From: Bradyrhizobium huanghuaihaiense
Lineage (GTDB): Bacteria; Pseudomonadota; Alphaproteobacteria; Rhizobiales; Xanthobacteraceae
Direction: 5' to 3'
Assembly (NCBI RefSeq): GCF_007830635.1
Contig: NZ_VLLA01000006.1
Location: forward strand, 161,102-225,101
DNA length: 64,000 bases
Each line of letters opens with the position of its first letter. Positions within the stretch are counted from its first letter, which is position 1. The position numbers and the translations under genes were made by a program. Below are positions 24,842-34,788 of the stretch, one piece after another. The notes under the pieces are model-generated. The model made no database searches, was not told the DNA's origin, and worked only from the letters and a program-made list of their open reading frames with translations.

Positions 24842-26380
24842 TCAGGCTACCGCCGCAGGAATCGGACGCGGGCTCACGACATATTCGCGCAAAACCTTGT
24901 CGTTGGCGTCGACTTCGATCAGCGCGACGTCGTAGGTCCAGAGATCGGCGAGGTGCTGGAGCACGCGCTTGGCGTCGGTCTCGTTGAGCTGCGAGCCCTT
25001 GATGACGTGGTGATGCAGGATCAGCCGGCGGTCGCCGGAGAGGTCGACGTCGACCACCTCGATATTGGCGTCGATGTAGCCGACGTCGTGCTGTCGCGCC
25101 AATTCGCGCCGGACGCGGCGGAAGCCGCGCTCGTCGTGGATGGCATCGACGCGGATGCCGGCGCGCTCCTCGGGGTCGTCGTGGAGATGGAACATGCGGA
25201 AGTGCCGCATCAATTTGGGGCTTAAGAACTGACCGATGAAGCTCTCGTCGCGGTAATTGGCCCAGACGTCGCGCAGCACGCCCATCACGTCGTTCTTGCC
25301 GGCGATGTCGGGGAACCATTCGCGGTCTTCGTCTTCGGGCCTCGTGACGATGCGCTCGATGTCCTGCATCATTGCGAAGCCGAGCGCATAGGGGTTGAAG
25401 CCCGAGAAGCGCTGATCGTCGAATTCGGGCTGGAACACCACGTTGGTGTGCGATCCCAGGAATTCGAGGAAGTTGCCGTCGGTGATGCGGCCCTGCTGGT
25501 GCAGCTGGGTCATGATGCGATAGTGGACGTAAGTCGCCGTCCCCTCGTTCATCACCTTGGTCTGGCTCTGCGGATAGAAATATTGCGCGATGTGGCGGAC
25601 GATGCGCAAGAGCTCGCGCTGCCAGGGCGCCAGCCGCGGCGCGCTCTTCTCCAGGAAATAGAGCAGGTTCTCCTGCGGCAGGCCGAGCAGCTTGCGGCGC
25701 CGCTCGACGCTGAGCGCCGAACGGCTCTTGCTCTTGCCGGCCGGCACGGTGCGCCAGAGATCGTTGAAGACCTCTTCCTCGTGCTGGCGCCTGCGCCCTG
25801 CCCGCTTCTCCTCGGCGCGCAGATCCAGCTTCTTCTTGCCGGGATAGCGGTCGATGCCGTGCGACATCAGCGCATGCGCGGCGTCGAGTGTGCGCTCGAC
25901 CTCGGTGCGGCCGTAGCGCTCCTCGCATTGCATGACGTAGTTCTTGGCGAAATCGAGATAGTCCAGGATGCCCTCGGCATCGGTCCACTGCTTGAACAGA
26001 TAGTTGTTCTTGAAGAAGTGATTGTGCCCGAAGGCGGCGTGCGCGATCACCAGCGTCTGCATCGTCGCCGTGTTCTCCTCCATGAGGTAGGAGATGCAGG
26101 GCGAGGAGTTGATCACGATCTCATAGGCGAGGCCCATCAGGCCCTTGCGGTAGGAGGCCTCGTGGAAGGCGAAATGCTTGCCGAAGGACCAGTGCTTGTA
26201 GAACAAGGGCATGCCGACCGACGAGTAGGCATCCAGCATCTGCTCGGCGGTGATGACCTCGATCTGGTTCGGATAGACGTCGAGCCCGAGATCCTTCAAC
26301 GCCACCTCTTCGCAGGCATCGGTGATACGCTGCAAGGTGCGAAAATCCCAATCCGCGCCTTCGAACAAACGTTCCGTCAT
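24842..26380 (-). CDS. spoVR: SpoVR family protein
   Basis: A 512-residue protein. Conserved stretches include ALKDLGLDVYPNQIEVIT near residue 30, AYEIVINSSPCISYLMEEN, HAAFGHNHFFKNNYLF and KVMNEGTATYVHYRIM, the histidine- and glutamate-rich core of the family. Despite its name (a Bacillus spore-cortex gene) it occurs widely in non-sporulating proteobacteria with prkA and yeaH, where its chemistry is unknown. The start ATG 26380 overlaps the yeaH stop by four bases. Confidence 0.93.
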   Translation of the reverse strand: MTERLFEGADWDFRTLQRITDACEEVALKDLGLDVYPNQIEVITAEQMLDAYSSVGMPLFYKHWSFGKHFAFHEASYRKGLMGLAYEIVINSSPCISYLMEENTATMQTLVIAHAAFGHNHFFKNNYLFKQWTDAEGILDYLDFAKNYVMQCEERYGRTEVERTLDAAHALMSHGIDRYPGKKKLDLRAEEKRAGRRRQHEEEVFNDLWRTVPAGKSKSRSALSVERRRKLLGLPQENLLYFLEKSAPRLAPWQRELLRIVRHIAQYFYPQSQTKVMNEGTATYVHYRIMTQLHQQGRITDGNFLEFLGSHTNVVFQPEFDDQRFSGFNPYALGFAMMQDIERIVTRPEDEDREWFPDIAGKNDVMGVLRDVWANYRDESFIGQFLSPKLMRHFRMFHLHDDPEERAGIRVDAIHDERGFRRVRRELARQHDVGYIDANIEVVDVDLSGDRRLILHHHVIKGSQLNETDAKRVLQHLADLWTYDVALIEVDANDKVLREYVVSPRPIPAAVA

Positions 26381-27660
26381 GGAGCGGCTTTCTCCTGAGC
26401 AGTGTCGCGGCGCTGGAACAGGTCGTGGAACACCGGGAATATCTCGCTGCGCTCGGAGACCTTGCGCATCGAGAGCGGTGCGCCGCTGTTGCGCAGGCGC
26501 TCGTAGAGGGTCCAGAGCGAGGAGTCGGAGAGATCGAAGGCGCTGCCGCCGGATTCCCCGACCTCGAGATAGGCAAAGAACTGGCAGACCGGCAGGATCT
26601 TGTCGGTCAGCAGCAGGCCCGTGAGCTCGCCGTCGGAATAGGAATTGTCGCCGTCGGAGGCCTGCGCGGCGTAGATGTTCCAGTCCGAGGGATTGAAACG
26701 CTCGCGCACGATCTCGTGCATCGCCTGCAGCGCGCTGGAGACCAGCGTGCCGCCCGAGGCCGGGCCGTAGAAGAAGGTCTGCTCGTCCACCTCCTCGGCG
26801 CGGTCGGTGTGACGGATGAAGACGATCTCGACATGCTTGTAGCGCCGCTTCAGGAACACGTAGAGCAGCATGTAGAAGCGTTTTGCCAGATCCTTCATGT
26901 GCTCGGACATCGAGCCGGAGACGTCCATCAGGCAGAACATCACCGCCTGCGCGACCGGCTTCGGCACCATCTCGAAGCGGCGGTAGCGGATGTCGAGCGG
27001 ATCGATGAAGGGAATGCGCTTGGACTTCGCTTTCAGCGCCTCGAGCCGGGCGATGAGCTCGGTACGCTCGTCCTCGTCGGTGCACGCGGCGATCGCCGCC
27101 TCCAGCTCCTCGATCTCCTCCTTGCGGGGACGCTTGAGCGCGATGCGGCGCGCCAACGCGAGCTTCACCGTGCGGCTCACCGAGATGTTGGCGGGTGAGC
27201 CCGACGTGGTGTAGCCGGCGCGCTGAATGCCTTCGCTCTCGGTCTGCGCGATCTTGCGCTTGGCGAGATCGGGCAGTTCGAGGTCGTCGAGGAAGAGATC
27301 GACGAATTCGTCGCGGGAAAGCACGAAGCGGAAGGCGTCCTCGCTGTCGCCTTCGCCGGGACCGGAGTCCTTGGCGCTGCCCTGGCCGGAACGCTGGAGA
27401 TAGTCGCCCTCGATGAACTTCTTGTTCCCGGGCAGCACCATGTCCCGCGTTCCGCCTTCGCGGCGGAAACGCGGCTCATGCATCCCGTCGAGCGGAATCG
27501 TGACCTCACCACCCTCCAGGACGTCCTTGATGTCGCGATCCTGCGAGGTCTTCTTGACGGCGCCCTGCACCAGGGATTTGGCCCGACGCAAGAACCGCTG
27601 CCGGTTCTCAAGACTCTTGCCGCCTGGATTCAGGCGCCTGTCAATAATGTGAATGGCCAC
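26377..27660 (-). CDS. yeaH: YeaH/DUF444 protein with von Willebrand-type domain
   Basis: A 427-residue protein. The N-terminal half is charged (MAIHIIDRRLNPGGKSLENR opens the family). The C-terminal half is a von Willebrand A-like domain with the MIDAS motif DVSGSMS at about 246-252 and an IRHTDRAEEVDE stretch. It is thought to be a partner or substrate of the PrkA kinase. It lies 13 bases after prkA and overlaps spoVR. Confidence 0.93.
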   Translation of the reverse strand: MAIHIIDRRLNPGGKSLENRQRFLRRAKSLVQGAVKKTSQDRDIKDVLEGGEVTIPLDGMHEPRFRREGGTRDMVLPGNKKFIEGDYLQRSGQGSAKDSGPGEGDSEDAFRFVLSRDEFVDLFLDDLELPDLAKRKIAQTESEGIQRAGYTTSGSPANISVSRTVKLALARRIALKRPRKEEIEELEAAIAACTDEDERTELIARLEALKAKSKRIPFIDPLDIRYRRFEMVPKPVAQAVMFCLMDVSGSMSEHMKDLAKRFYMLLYVFLKRRYKHVEIVFIRHTDRAEEVDEQTFFYGPASGGTLVSSALQAMHEIVRERFNPSDWNIYAAQASDGDNSYSDGELTGLLLTDKILPVCQFFAYLEVGESGGSAFDLSDSSLWTLYERLRNSGAPLSMRKVSERSEIFPVFHDLFQRRDTAQEKAAP

Positions 27661-27673
27661 TTTCCCATCCGCC

Positions 27674-29617
27674 TCAACCGGCCTGCTTCACGCGCATGTA
27701 CCATTCGACGAGCCGGCGAACCTGACGCTCGGTGTAGCCGCGCTCCACCATGCGTGCGACGAACTCGCCGTGCTTCTTCTCCGTCTCGCCGTCCTTCTTC
27801 GACCCGAAGGAGATGACCGGAAGCAGGTCCTCGACCTGGGAGAATATCCGCTTTTCGATCACGTCGCGAATCTTCTCGTAGGAGGTCCAGGTCGGATTCT
27901 TGCCACTGTTCTGAGCCCTGGCCCGTAACGAGAACTTGACCACCTCGTTCCGGAAATCCTTCGGATTGGCGATGCCGGCCGGCTTCTCGATCTTGGTCAA
28001 TTCCTGGTTCAAAAGCTCGCGATCGAGCAACTGGCCGGTGTCGGGATCCTTGAAATCCTGATCCTCGATCCAGGCATCGGCGTAATCCACGTAGCGGTCG
28101 AACAGATTCTGGCCGTAATCCGAGTAGGATTCGAGATAAGCCTTCTGGATCTCGTTGCCGATGAACTCGGCATAGCGCGGTGCCAGCTCCGCCTTGATGA
28201 ACTCCAGGTAACGTTTCTCGGTTTCCTCCGGCAGCTGCTCGCGGCGGATCGACTGCTCCAGCGCATACATCAGGTGCACGGCATCGGCGGCGACCTCCTG
28301 CGGATCGTGGTTGAAGGTCGCAGCCAGGATCTTGAAGGCAAAGCGCGTGGACACGCCGTCCATGCCCTCGTCGACGCCGGCGGCATCGCGATATTCCTGG
28401 ACGCTGCGCGCCTTCGGATCGGATTCCTTCAGGCTTTCGCCGTCATAGACCCGCATCTTGCCGAACAGCGTGGAATTCTCGTGCTTGCGCAGACGCGACA
28501 TCACCGAGAACCGCGCCATCGTTTCCAGTGTCGACGGCGCGCACGGCGCAGACGCCAGCTCCGAGCCCTGGATCAGCTTCTCGTAGATCTTCTGCTCTTC
28601 GGTGACCCGCAGCACGTACGGCACCTTGATCACGCAGATGCGGTCGATGAAGGCCTCGTTGTTCTTGTTGGCCTTGAAGCTCGCCCACTCCGCCTCGTTG
28701 GAGTGCGCCAGGATCACGCCGGTGAACGGGATCGCGCCGATATTCTCGGTGCCGATGTAATTGCCCTCCTGCGTCGCGGTGAGCAGCGGGTGCAGCATCT
28801 TGATCGGCGCCTTGAACATCTCGACGAATTCAAGGATGCCCTGGTTGGCGCGATTGAGGCCACCCGAATAGCTGTAGGCGTCGGGATCGTTCTGCGCGTA
28901 GGTCTCGAGCTTGCGGATGTCGACCTTGCCGACCAGCGACGAGATGTCCTGGTTGTTCTCGTCACCCGGCTCGGTCTTGGAGACCGCGATCTGGCGCAGC
29001 CGCGACGGCTGGATCTTGGCGACGCGGAATTGCGAGATATCGCCGCCGAAGGCTTCCAGTCGCTTGTAGCACCACGGGCTCATCAGGCCGGTGAGACGCC
29101 GGCGCGGAATGCCGTATTTCTCCTCCAGCATCGGCCCGAGATGATCGGGATCGAACAGGCTGAGCGGGCTTTCGAACACGGGCGAGAGTTCATCGCCGGC
29201 CTTGAGCACGTAGATCGGCTGCACTTCCATCAGCGACTTGAGCCGCTCGGCGAGCGAGGATTTGCCGCCGCCCACGGGGCCGAGCAGATAGAGGATCTGC
29301 TTGCGCTCCTCCAAGCCCTGCGCTGCGTGCCGGAAGAAACCGACGATACGCTCGATGGTTTCTTCCATGCCGTAGAAGCCGGCGAAGGCCGGATAGGTGC
29401 GGATGGTGCGGTTCAAAAAAATACGGCCAAGGCGTGGGTCCTTGGCCGTGTCAATCGTCTGCGGATCGCCGATCGCTGCTAGCAGTCGTTCGGCCGCGTT
29501 TGCGTATTTCATGGGATCGCTTCGACACGATTCCAGATATTCCGCCATCGACATGTCGTGCTGGCTTCTCGCCTCGAACGACCGAGCGAAAGCGTTGAAT
29601 AGAGAATCGTTGTACAT
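27674..29617 (-). CDS. prkA: PrkA AAA+ serine protein kinase (YeaG type)
   Basis: A 647-residue protein. The AAA+ part has Walker A GPVGGGKSS at about 113-121; the rest holds the PrkA C-terminal domain (EYRDAAGVDEGMDGVSTRFAFKI and the helical end). In E. coli the kinase acts in starvation and nitrogen-stress adaptation. It is first of a three-gene operon with yeaH and spoVR. A purine-rich ggagaggg box precedes ATG 29617, and an exact EcfG-type promoter lies just upstream (29653-29678). Confidence 0.94.
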   Translation of the reverse strand: MYNDSLFNAFARSFEARSQHDMSMAEYLESCRSDPMKYANAAERLLAAIGDPQTIDTAKDPRLGRIFLNRTIRTYPAFAGFYGMEETIERIVGFFRHAAQGLEERKQILYLLGPVGGGKSSLAERLKSLMEVQPIYVLKAGDELSPVFESPLSLFDPDHLGPMLEEKYGIPRRRLTGLMSPWCYKRLEAFGGDISQFRVAKIQPSRLRQIAVSKTEPGDENNQDISSLVGKVDIRKLETYAQNDPDAYSYSGGLNRANQGILEFVEMFKAPIKMLHPLLTATQEGNYIGTENIGAIPFTGVILAHSNEAEWASFKANKNNEAFIDRICVIKVPYVLRVTEEQKIYEKLIQGSELASAPCAPSTLETMARFSVMSRLRKHENSTLFGKMRVYDGESLKESDPKARSVQEYRDAAGVDEGMDGVSTRFAFKILAATFNHDPQEVAADAVHLMYALEQSIRREQLPEETEKRYLEFIKAELAPRYAEFIGNEIQKAYLESYSDYGQNLFDRYVDYADAWIEDQDFKDPDTGQLLDRELLNQELTKIEKPAGIANPKDFRNEVVKFSLRARAQNSGKNPTWTSYEKIRDVIEKRIFSQVEDLLPVISFGSKKDGETEKKHGEFVARMVERGYTERQVRRLVEWYMRVKQAG

Positions 29618-29652
29618 GATCCCTCTCCGCGTGAGTTCCGCTACAAGCTGAA

Positions 29653-29678
29653 ACGAAAGCAGTTACCGGAGCGTTCCT
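29653..29678 (-). promoter_or_regulatory. EcfG-type general stress promoter of the prkA operon
   Basis: On the minus strand GGAAC (29678-29674) is followed after exactly 17 bases by CGTT (29656-29653). This equals the alphaproteobacterial general-stress sigma consensus. The expected start point near 29646 gives a leader of about 30 bases. Confidence 0.75.
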
Positions 29679-29915
29679 CAGGCCGTTTCGAATCAGCGTG
29701 AGCACATGACGATCATTGGACACCCGGGGACCGACTCGACGCAACGCACAACGTAGGCAACCGGGTGAGTTACGAACAGGCACCTGCCTGTTATTTATGC
29801 GAATCTATGTATATCTTCGCTCATTTCCAGAAAATGTCACTCGGCCGCCACATCCGGGCATTACCGGGGATCAGCTCATCCGGCGGTGCAGCATAGCCGT
29901 CGGCCGGCGGCAGCT
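29679..29915. other. Intergenic stretch, no gene seen
   Basis: It separates the prkA promoter from the 3' end of the STM3941-like gene. I see no coding frame of quality, no REP copy, and a rather A+T-rich centre near 29791-29830. Confidence 0.6.
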
Positions 29916-30587
29916 TTATGACGCTTGTACGGCCAAGCCTTGTGCACCGGAGCCTTGTGCACCCGAGCCTTGCGTGCCTTGATCGCGGTCTCGCCGCAAT
30001 GCGGTGCGTGCATCGCTGGCGGCATGGCACTCACGGCAAGCGCGCAGCAATGTATCAAAATCGGTCGCCAGTCCCTCGGTGGAAATGGCGATCCGATCGT
30101 CCCGCGCGCCGCGCGATGTCGCCCGCCTCCTGCCGCGGATAGAGGAGAGCTGCCGCTGCAACGCCGGCGTCGGCGTCAGCACGATCAATCTGTGCCCGCG
30201 GCGATCCTCGGCCGAAATCTCCGCAATCGACTCCCACAGCAGAAATTCATTGCCGATGCGGAGATCGCGGATGCCGTAGGGGGTGACGATCACCACCGGT
30301 CCACGTTCGCCGGGAAGCAGCCAGATCAGCCAGCCGGTGATCAGGCCGAACACCGCAACGCCGGCATAGCCGACCGTCGTGTCGTAATCGCCGAGGCTGT
30401 CCCACCAGTCGAAGGCGAGGCTGGCGCTGAACAGGATCATCGCGAACCCCGCCGCGACCAGCAGTCGCAAGCGCGTGGTGCATTGGTTGATTTCGAGATC
30501 GTAGGGCACATCGATGCGCACAGTCGGCGTGATCGATTGCGGGCTGTCGGAGACGGCGGGCGGAGGGCCGTCAGGATGTACTTGCAT
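29916..30587 (-). CDS. STM3941-like membrane protein with repetitive C-terminus
   Basis: A 223-residue protein with two membrane segments (LRLLVAAGFAMILFSASLAF and VGYAGVAVFGLITGWLIWLL). A PH-like domain follows: VVIVTPYGIRDLRIGNEFLLWESIAEIS, the same pattern as in the protein at 21075-21644. The tail carries a short repeat of QGSGA/QGLAV (29935-29979). The start ATG 30587 is preferred because gggggaa lies just upstream; ATG 30608 and TTG 30626 are in frame too. The function is unknown. Confidence 0.65.
   Translation of the reverse strand: MQVHPDGPPPAVSDSPQSITPTVRIDVPYDLEINQCTTRLRLLVAAGFAMILFSASLAFDWWDSLGDYDTTVGYAGVAVFGLITGWLIWLLPGERGPVVIVTPYGIRDLRIGNEFLLWESIAEISAEDRRGHRLIVLTPTPALQRQLSSIRGRRRATSRGARDDRIAISTEGLATDFDTLLRACRECHAASDARTALRRDRDQGTQGSGAQGSGAQGLAVQAS
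29935..29979 (-). repeat. Imperfect 15-base tandem repeat encoding the C-terminal tail
   Basis: Three near-copies of a unit like gagccttgtgcaccc run head to tail, giving a Gly/Ser/Ala/Gln-rich tail. The third copy is degenerate. Confidence 0.75.
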
Positions 30588-30898
30588 GCTTTCCCCCAGC
30601 ACGGCCATTCGCGACCGGTTCACCAACGATCGGGCAGACCGGAATCTGCTGACGACACGCTGTGCAGCGGCCGACAGACGTTACGCAACCAGACCTCGGC
30701 CGAACCTTTCCGGCCAACGACTTTTTACGCAACACAGCCACTGCCGCCTGGATCGCCATGATCGCGACGGAGTTACACTGAGAGTATGACGCTCAGACCC
30801 TTGATTGGTTCCCTCCCGGGTGCATGTAAGCTAGAGGATAGCGCGTCAGGACCGGCGCGGAAACCCCTCGCCCGCAGGCTTGGAGATAAATAAGCATC
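30588..30898. other. Divergent intergenic region upstream of tal-pgi
   Basis: No gene is seen. A weak sigma-70-like pair, TTGATT at 30801 and TGTAAG at 30825 (18-base spacing), could serve tal-pgi. A ggagat box stands 11 bases before the tal-pgi start. No EcfG-type site was found here. Confidence 0.35.
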
Positions 30899-33748
30899 AT
30901 GAATCCCGTCAAAGAACTGGAAAAGCACGGACAGGCCGTCTGGCTGGACTTCCTGGCCCGCGGTTTCATCGCCAAGGGCGACCTGAAGCGGCTGATCGAT
31001 ACCGATGGCGTCAAGGGCGTCACCTCGAACCCGTCGATCTTCGAGAAGGCGATCGGCAGTTCGGACGAATACGACGCCCCGATCGGCAAGGCGCTGAAGC
31101 GCGGCGACCGGACCGTGGCCGACCTGTTCGAGGCCGTCGCGGTCGAGGACATCCAGAATGCCGCCGACGTGCTGCGCCCGGTCTATGACCGCCTCAAGGG
31201 CGGTGACGGCTATGTCAGCCTGGAAGTCTCGCCCTATCTGGCGATGGACACCGCCGGCACCGTCGCTGAGGCACGGCGGCTGTGGAAGGACGTTGGCCGC
31301 AAGAACCTGATGGTGAAGGTGCCGGCGACGCCCGAGGGCCTGCCGGCGATCGAGACGCTGATCGGCGACGGCATCAGCATCAACATCACGCTGCTGTTCT
31401 CCAAGGCGGTCTATCTCGAGGTGGCCGAGGCCTATCTGGCGGGTCTCGAAAAATACGTCGCCGGCGGCGGCGATCCGTCGCACGTCGCCAGCGTGGCGAG
31501 CTTCTTCGTCAGCCGCATCGACTCGGTGGTCGACAAGCAGCTCGACGAGAAGATCGCGCGCGCCAACGATCCGTCCGAGAAGGAGCGGCTCGCCGCGCTG
31601 AAGGGCAAGGTCGCAATCGCCAATGCCAAGGTCGCCTACCAGGATTACAAGCGCCTGTTCTCGGGTCCGCGCTGGGAGAAGCTCGCCGCCAAGGGCGCCA
31701 AGCCGCAGCGCATGCTGTGGGCGTCAACCGGCACCAAGAACAAGGACTACAGCGACGTCCTCTATGTCGAGGAGCTGATCGGCCCCGACACCATCAACAC
31801 CGTGCCGCCGGCAACGCTGGATGCGTTCCGCGACCACGGCAAGCCGCGCGACAGCCTGGAAGAGAATGTCGAGGACGCAAGGCGCGTGCTGGAGGAGCTG
31901 GAGCGCTCCGGCATCTCACTGGATGCGATCACCGAGGAGCTGGTCAGGGACGGCGTCAAGCTGTTTGCGGATGCCGCCGACAAGCTCTACGGCGCGGTCG
32001 CCCACAAGCGCGCCACCGTGCTCGGGCCGGCGCTCGATCGCCAGCAGCTTTCGCTCGGCGACGGCCTCGGCAAGGCTGTCGCCAAGAGCACCGAGGAATG
32101 GCGTGCCTCGGCAAAAATCCGCAGGCTCTGGCAGCGCGACAAGTCGGTCTGGACCGGCACCGACGAGGACAAATGGCTCGGCTGGCTCGACAGCGCCGCC
32201 AAGGCAGACGTTGCCGACTACGAGGATTATGCGGGCCGCGTGAAGGGCCAGAAATTCTCCGACGCCGTCGTGCTCGGCATGGGCGGATCGAGCCTCGGAC
32301 CCGAGGTGCTGGCCGAGACCTTTGGCAAGAAGCCGGGCTTCCCCAAGCTGCACGTGCTTGACTCCACCGATCCGGCGCAGGTGCGGGCGATGGAAGACAA
32401 GATCGACATCGCCAACACCGTGTTCATCGTCTCCAGCAAGTCCGGCGGCACCACCGAGCCGAACGCGATGAAGGATTATTTCCATGATCAGGTTGCCAAG
32501 GCGGTCGGCCCCAAGGTGAAGACCGGCCATCGCTTCATCGCGGTGACCGATCCCGGCTCGTCGCTGGAGAAGGCGGCGAAGACGCTGAACTATGCCCGTA
32601 TCTTCCATGGCGAGCCCTCGATCGGCGGACGCTATTCGGTGCTCTCGCCGTTCGGCCTGGTGCCGGCGGCAACTGCCGGCATCGACGTCAAGACCTTCGT
32701 CAAGCATGCGCTTGCGATGGCGCGCTCGTGCGGACCGGACGTGCCGCCGTCCGAAAACCCGGGCGTGCAGCTCGGCCTTGCCATGGGATTGGCCGCGCTC
32801 GATGGCCGCGACAAGGTGACGATCCTGTCATCGAAGAAGATCGCCGATTTCGGCGCCTGGGCCGAGCAGCTGATCGCGGAATCGACCGGCAAGGAGGGCA
32901 AGGGCCTGATCCCGATCGACGGCGAGCCGCTGGGCGATCCTTCGGTCTATGGCAATGACCGCTTCTTCATCGACATCCGCATCGACGGCGAAGCTGACGC
33001 TGCACACGACTCCCAGCTTGCCGCGATCGAAGCGGCCGGCCATCCCTTGGTGCGCATCGTCATGAAGTCGATCGAGCATCTCGGCCAGGAGTTCTTCCGC
33101 TTCGAGCTGGCCACGGCCGTGGCAGGCTCGATCCTCGGCATCAACCCGTTCGACCAGCCCGACGTGGAAGCGGCCAAGATCAAGACCCGCGAGCTCACGG
33201 CGTCGTTCGAGAAGACCGGCAAGCTGCCGGCAGAAGAACCGGTGGTCAGCACCAAGGAAGCCGATCTCTACACCGACGAGGCCAACGCCACGGCGCTGCG
33301 CGCTGCCGGCGCCAATGGCGACCTCACGTCCTGGCTGAAGGCGCATCTGTCGCGCTCGGGCGAGGGCGACTATGTCGCCCTGCTCGGCTACATCGCGCGC
33401 GACAAGGCGACGATCGATGCGCTCCAGGCGATGCGGCTCGAGGTGCGCGAGAAGCGGCATGTCGCGACCTGTGCCGAGTTCGGCCCGCGCTTCCTGCACT
33501 CCACGGGCCAGGCCTATAAGGGCGGGCCCGACAGCGGCGTGTTCCTCCAGATCACCGCCGACGACGCCAAGGACCTGGCGGTGCCGGGCCAGAAGGCGAG
33601 CTTCGGCGTGATCAAGGCGGCGCAGGCGCGCGGCGATTTCGACGTGCTCACCGAACGCGGGCGGCGCGCGCTGCGTGTCCACCTGAAGGGCGGGCTCAAG
33701 AAGGGTCTCGCGGCGCTCAATGCGGCGCTCAACGACGCACTGAATTAA
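30899..33748 (+). CDS. tal-pgi: Bifunctional transaldolase / glucose-6-phosphate isomerase
   Basis: A 949-residue fusion. Residues about 5-370 are transaldolase: [13 protein letters not shown] near the N-terminus and the Schiff-base Lys140 in [12 protein letters not shown]. Residues about 400-940 are phosphoglucose isomerase: [37 protein letters not shown] and a C-terminal sugar-binding part. One polypeptide thus joins the non-oxidative pentose-phosphate branch to fructose-6-phosphate/glucose-6-phosphate exchange. It opens an operon with gnd, zwf, pgl and gntK; gnd starts 13 bases later. Confidence 0.95.
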   Translation: MNPVKELEKHGQAVWLDFLARGFIAKGDLKRLIDTDGVKGVTSNPSIFEKAIGSSDEYDAPIGKALKRGDRTVADLFEAVAVEDIQNAADVLRPVYDRLKGGDGYVSLEVSPYLAMDTAGTVAEARRLWKDVGRKNLMVKVPATPEGLPAIETLIGDGISINITLLFSKAVYLEVAEAYLAGLEKYVAGGGDPSHVASVASFFVSRIDSVVDKQLDEKIARANDPSEKERLAALKGKVAIANAKVAYQDYKRLFSGPRWEKLAAKGAKPQRMLWASTGTKNKDYSDVLYVEELIGPDTINTVPPATLDAFRDHGKPRDSLEENVEDARRVLEELERSGISLDAITEELVRDGVKLFADAADKLYGAVAHKRATVLGPALDRQQLSLGDGLGKAVAKSTEEWRASAKIRRLWQRDKSVWTGTDEDKWLGWLDSAAKADVADYEDYAGRVKGQKFSDAVVLGMGGSSLGPEVLAETFGKKPGFPKLHVLDSTDPAQVRAMEDKIDIANTVFIVSSKSGGTTEPNAMKDYFHDQVAKAVGPKVKTGHRFIAVTDPGSSLEKAAKTLNYARIFHGEPSIGGRYSVLSPFGLVPAATAGIDVKTFVKHALAMARSCGPDVPPSENPGVQLGLAMGLAALDGRDKVTILSSKKIADFGAWAEQLIAESTGKEGKGLIPIDGEPLGDPSVYGNDRFFIDIRIDGEADAAHDSQLAAIEAAGHPLVRIVMKSIEHLGQEFFRFELATAVAGSILGINPFDQPDVEAAKIKTRELTASFEKTGKLPAEEPVVSTKEADLYTDEANATALRAAGANGDLTSWLKAHLSRSGEGDYVALLGYIARDKATIDALQAMRLEVREKRHVATCAEFGPRFLHSTGQAYKGGPDSGVFLQITADDAKDLAVPGQKASFGVIKAAQARGDFDVLTERGRRALRVHLKGGLKKGLAALNAALNDALN

Positions 33749-33761
33749 GGGAACCTCTCAC

Positions 33762-34760
33762 ATGCAACTCGGCATGATCGGCCTCGGCCGGATGGGCGGC
33801 AACATCGTTCGCCGCTTGATGCGCCAGGGACATTCGACCGTGGTCTACGACAAGGACGCCAAGGCCGTCGCGGGCCTTGCCGCAGACGGCGCAGTCGGCT
33901 CGGCGACTCTGGAAGAGTTCATCTCCAAGCTCGAGCGTCCGCGCACGGCCTGGGTGATGCTGCCGGCGGGGCGCATCACCGAGGCGACGATCGACACCAT
34001 CGCGGGCGTGATGCAGGAAGGCGACGTCATCATCGACGGCGGCAACACCTTCTGGCAGGACGACGTCCGCCGCGGCAAGGCGCTGAAGGCGCGCGGCATC
34101 CACTATGTCGACGTCGGCACGTCGGGCGGCGTGTGGGGCCTCGACCGCGGCTATTGCATGATGATCGGCGGCGAGAAGCAGGTGGTGGACCGGCTCGATC
34201 CGATCTTTGCTGCGCTTGCGCCCGGCGCCGGCGACATTCCGCGCACCGAAGGACGCGAGGGGCGCGATCCCCGCATCGAGCAGGGCTACATCCATGCCGG
34301 CCCCGTCGGCGCCGGGCACTTCGTCAAGATGATCCACAACGGCGTCGAATACGGCCTGATGCAGGCCTATGCCGAAGGTTTCGACATTCTCAAGAACGCC
34401 AATATCGACGCCCTGCCGGCGGATCATCGCTATGATTTCGATCTCGCCGACATCGCCGAAGTGTGGCGGCGCGGCAGCGTGATTCCATCCTGGTTGCTCG
34501 ACCTCACCTCGACCGCGCTCGCCGACAGCCCGCTTCTGTCGGAATATTCGGGCTTCGTGGAGGATTCCGGCGAAGGACGCTGGACCGTGAATGCCGCGAT
34601 CGACGAGGCCGTGCCGGCCGAAGTCCTGACCGCGGCGCTCTACACACGTTTCCGTTCCCGCAAGGAACACACCTTCGCCGAAAAAATTCTCTCCGCCATG
34701 CGCGCGGGTTTCGGCGGCCACAAGGAGCCGAAGCAGCCGGGCGCTTCGAAACCAGAGTAA
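33762..34760 (+). CDS. gnd: 6-phosphogluconate dehydrogenase (decarboxylating, short form)
   Basis: Oxidises 6-phosphogluconate to ribulose-5-phosphate and CO2. The N-terminal Rossmann motif is [29 protein letters not shown] and [19 protein letters not shown] carry the catalytic Lys and substrate-binding residues. At 332 residues it is the short, tetrameric type (GntZ/YqeC-like), lacking the long C-terminal helical extension of the 470-residue dimeric enzymes. It lies in the middle of the pentose-phosphate operon. Confidence 0.93.
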   Translation: MQLGMIGLGRMGGNIVRRLMRQGHSTVVYDKDAKAVAGLAADGAVGSATLEEFISKLERPRTAWVMLPAGRITEATIDTIAGVMQEGDVIIDGGNTFWQDDVRRGKALKARGIHYVDVGTSGGVWGLDRGYCMMIGGEKQVVDRLDPIFAALAPGAGDIPRTEGREGRDPRIEQGYIHAGPVGAGHFVKMIHNGVEYGLMQAYAEGFDILKNANIDALPADHRYDFDLADIAEVWRRGSVIPSWLLDLTSTALADSPLLSEYSGFVEDSGEGRWTVNAAIDEAVPAEVLTAALYTRFRSRKEHTFAEKILSAMRAGFGGHKEPKQPGASKPE

Positions 34761-34788
34761 CAAGTAACAGAGCGAAGGCCGATCGTTC

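Noticed and set aside
30787..30812. Possible stress promoter on the minus strand near a GTTCC at 30808
   Set aside because: No TT at the required 18-19 base distance, and it is more than 200 bases from the nearest minus-strand start.
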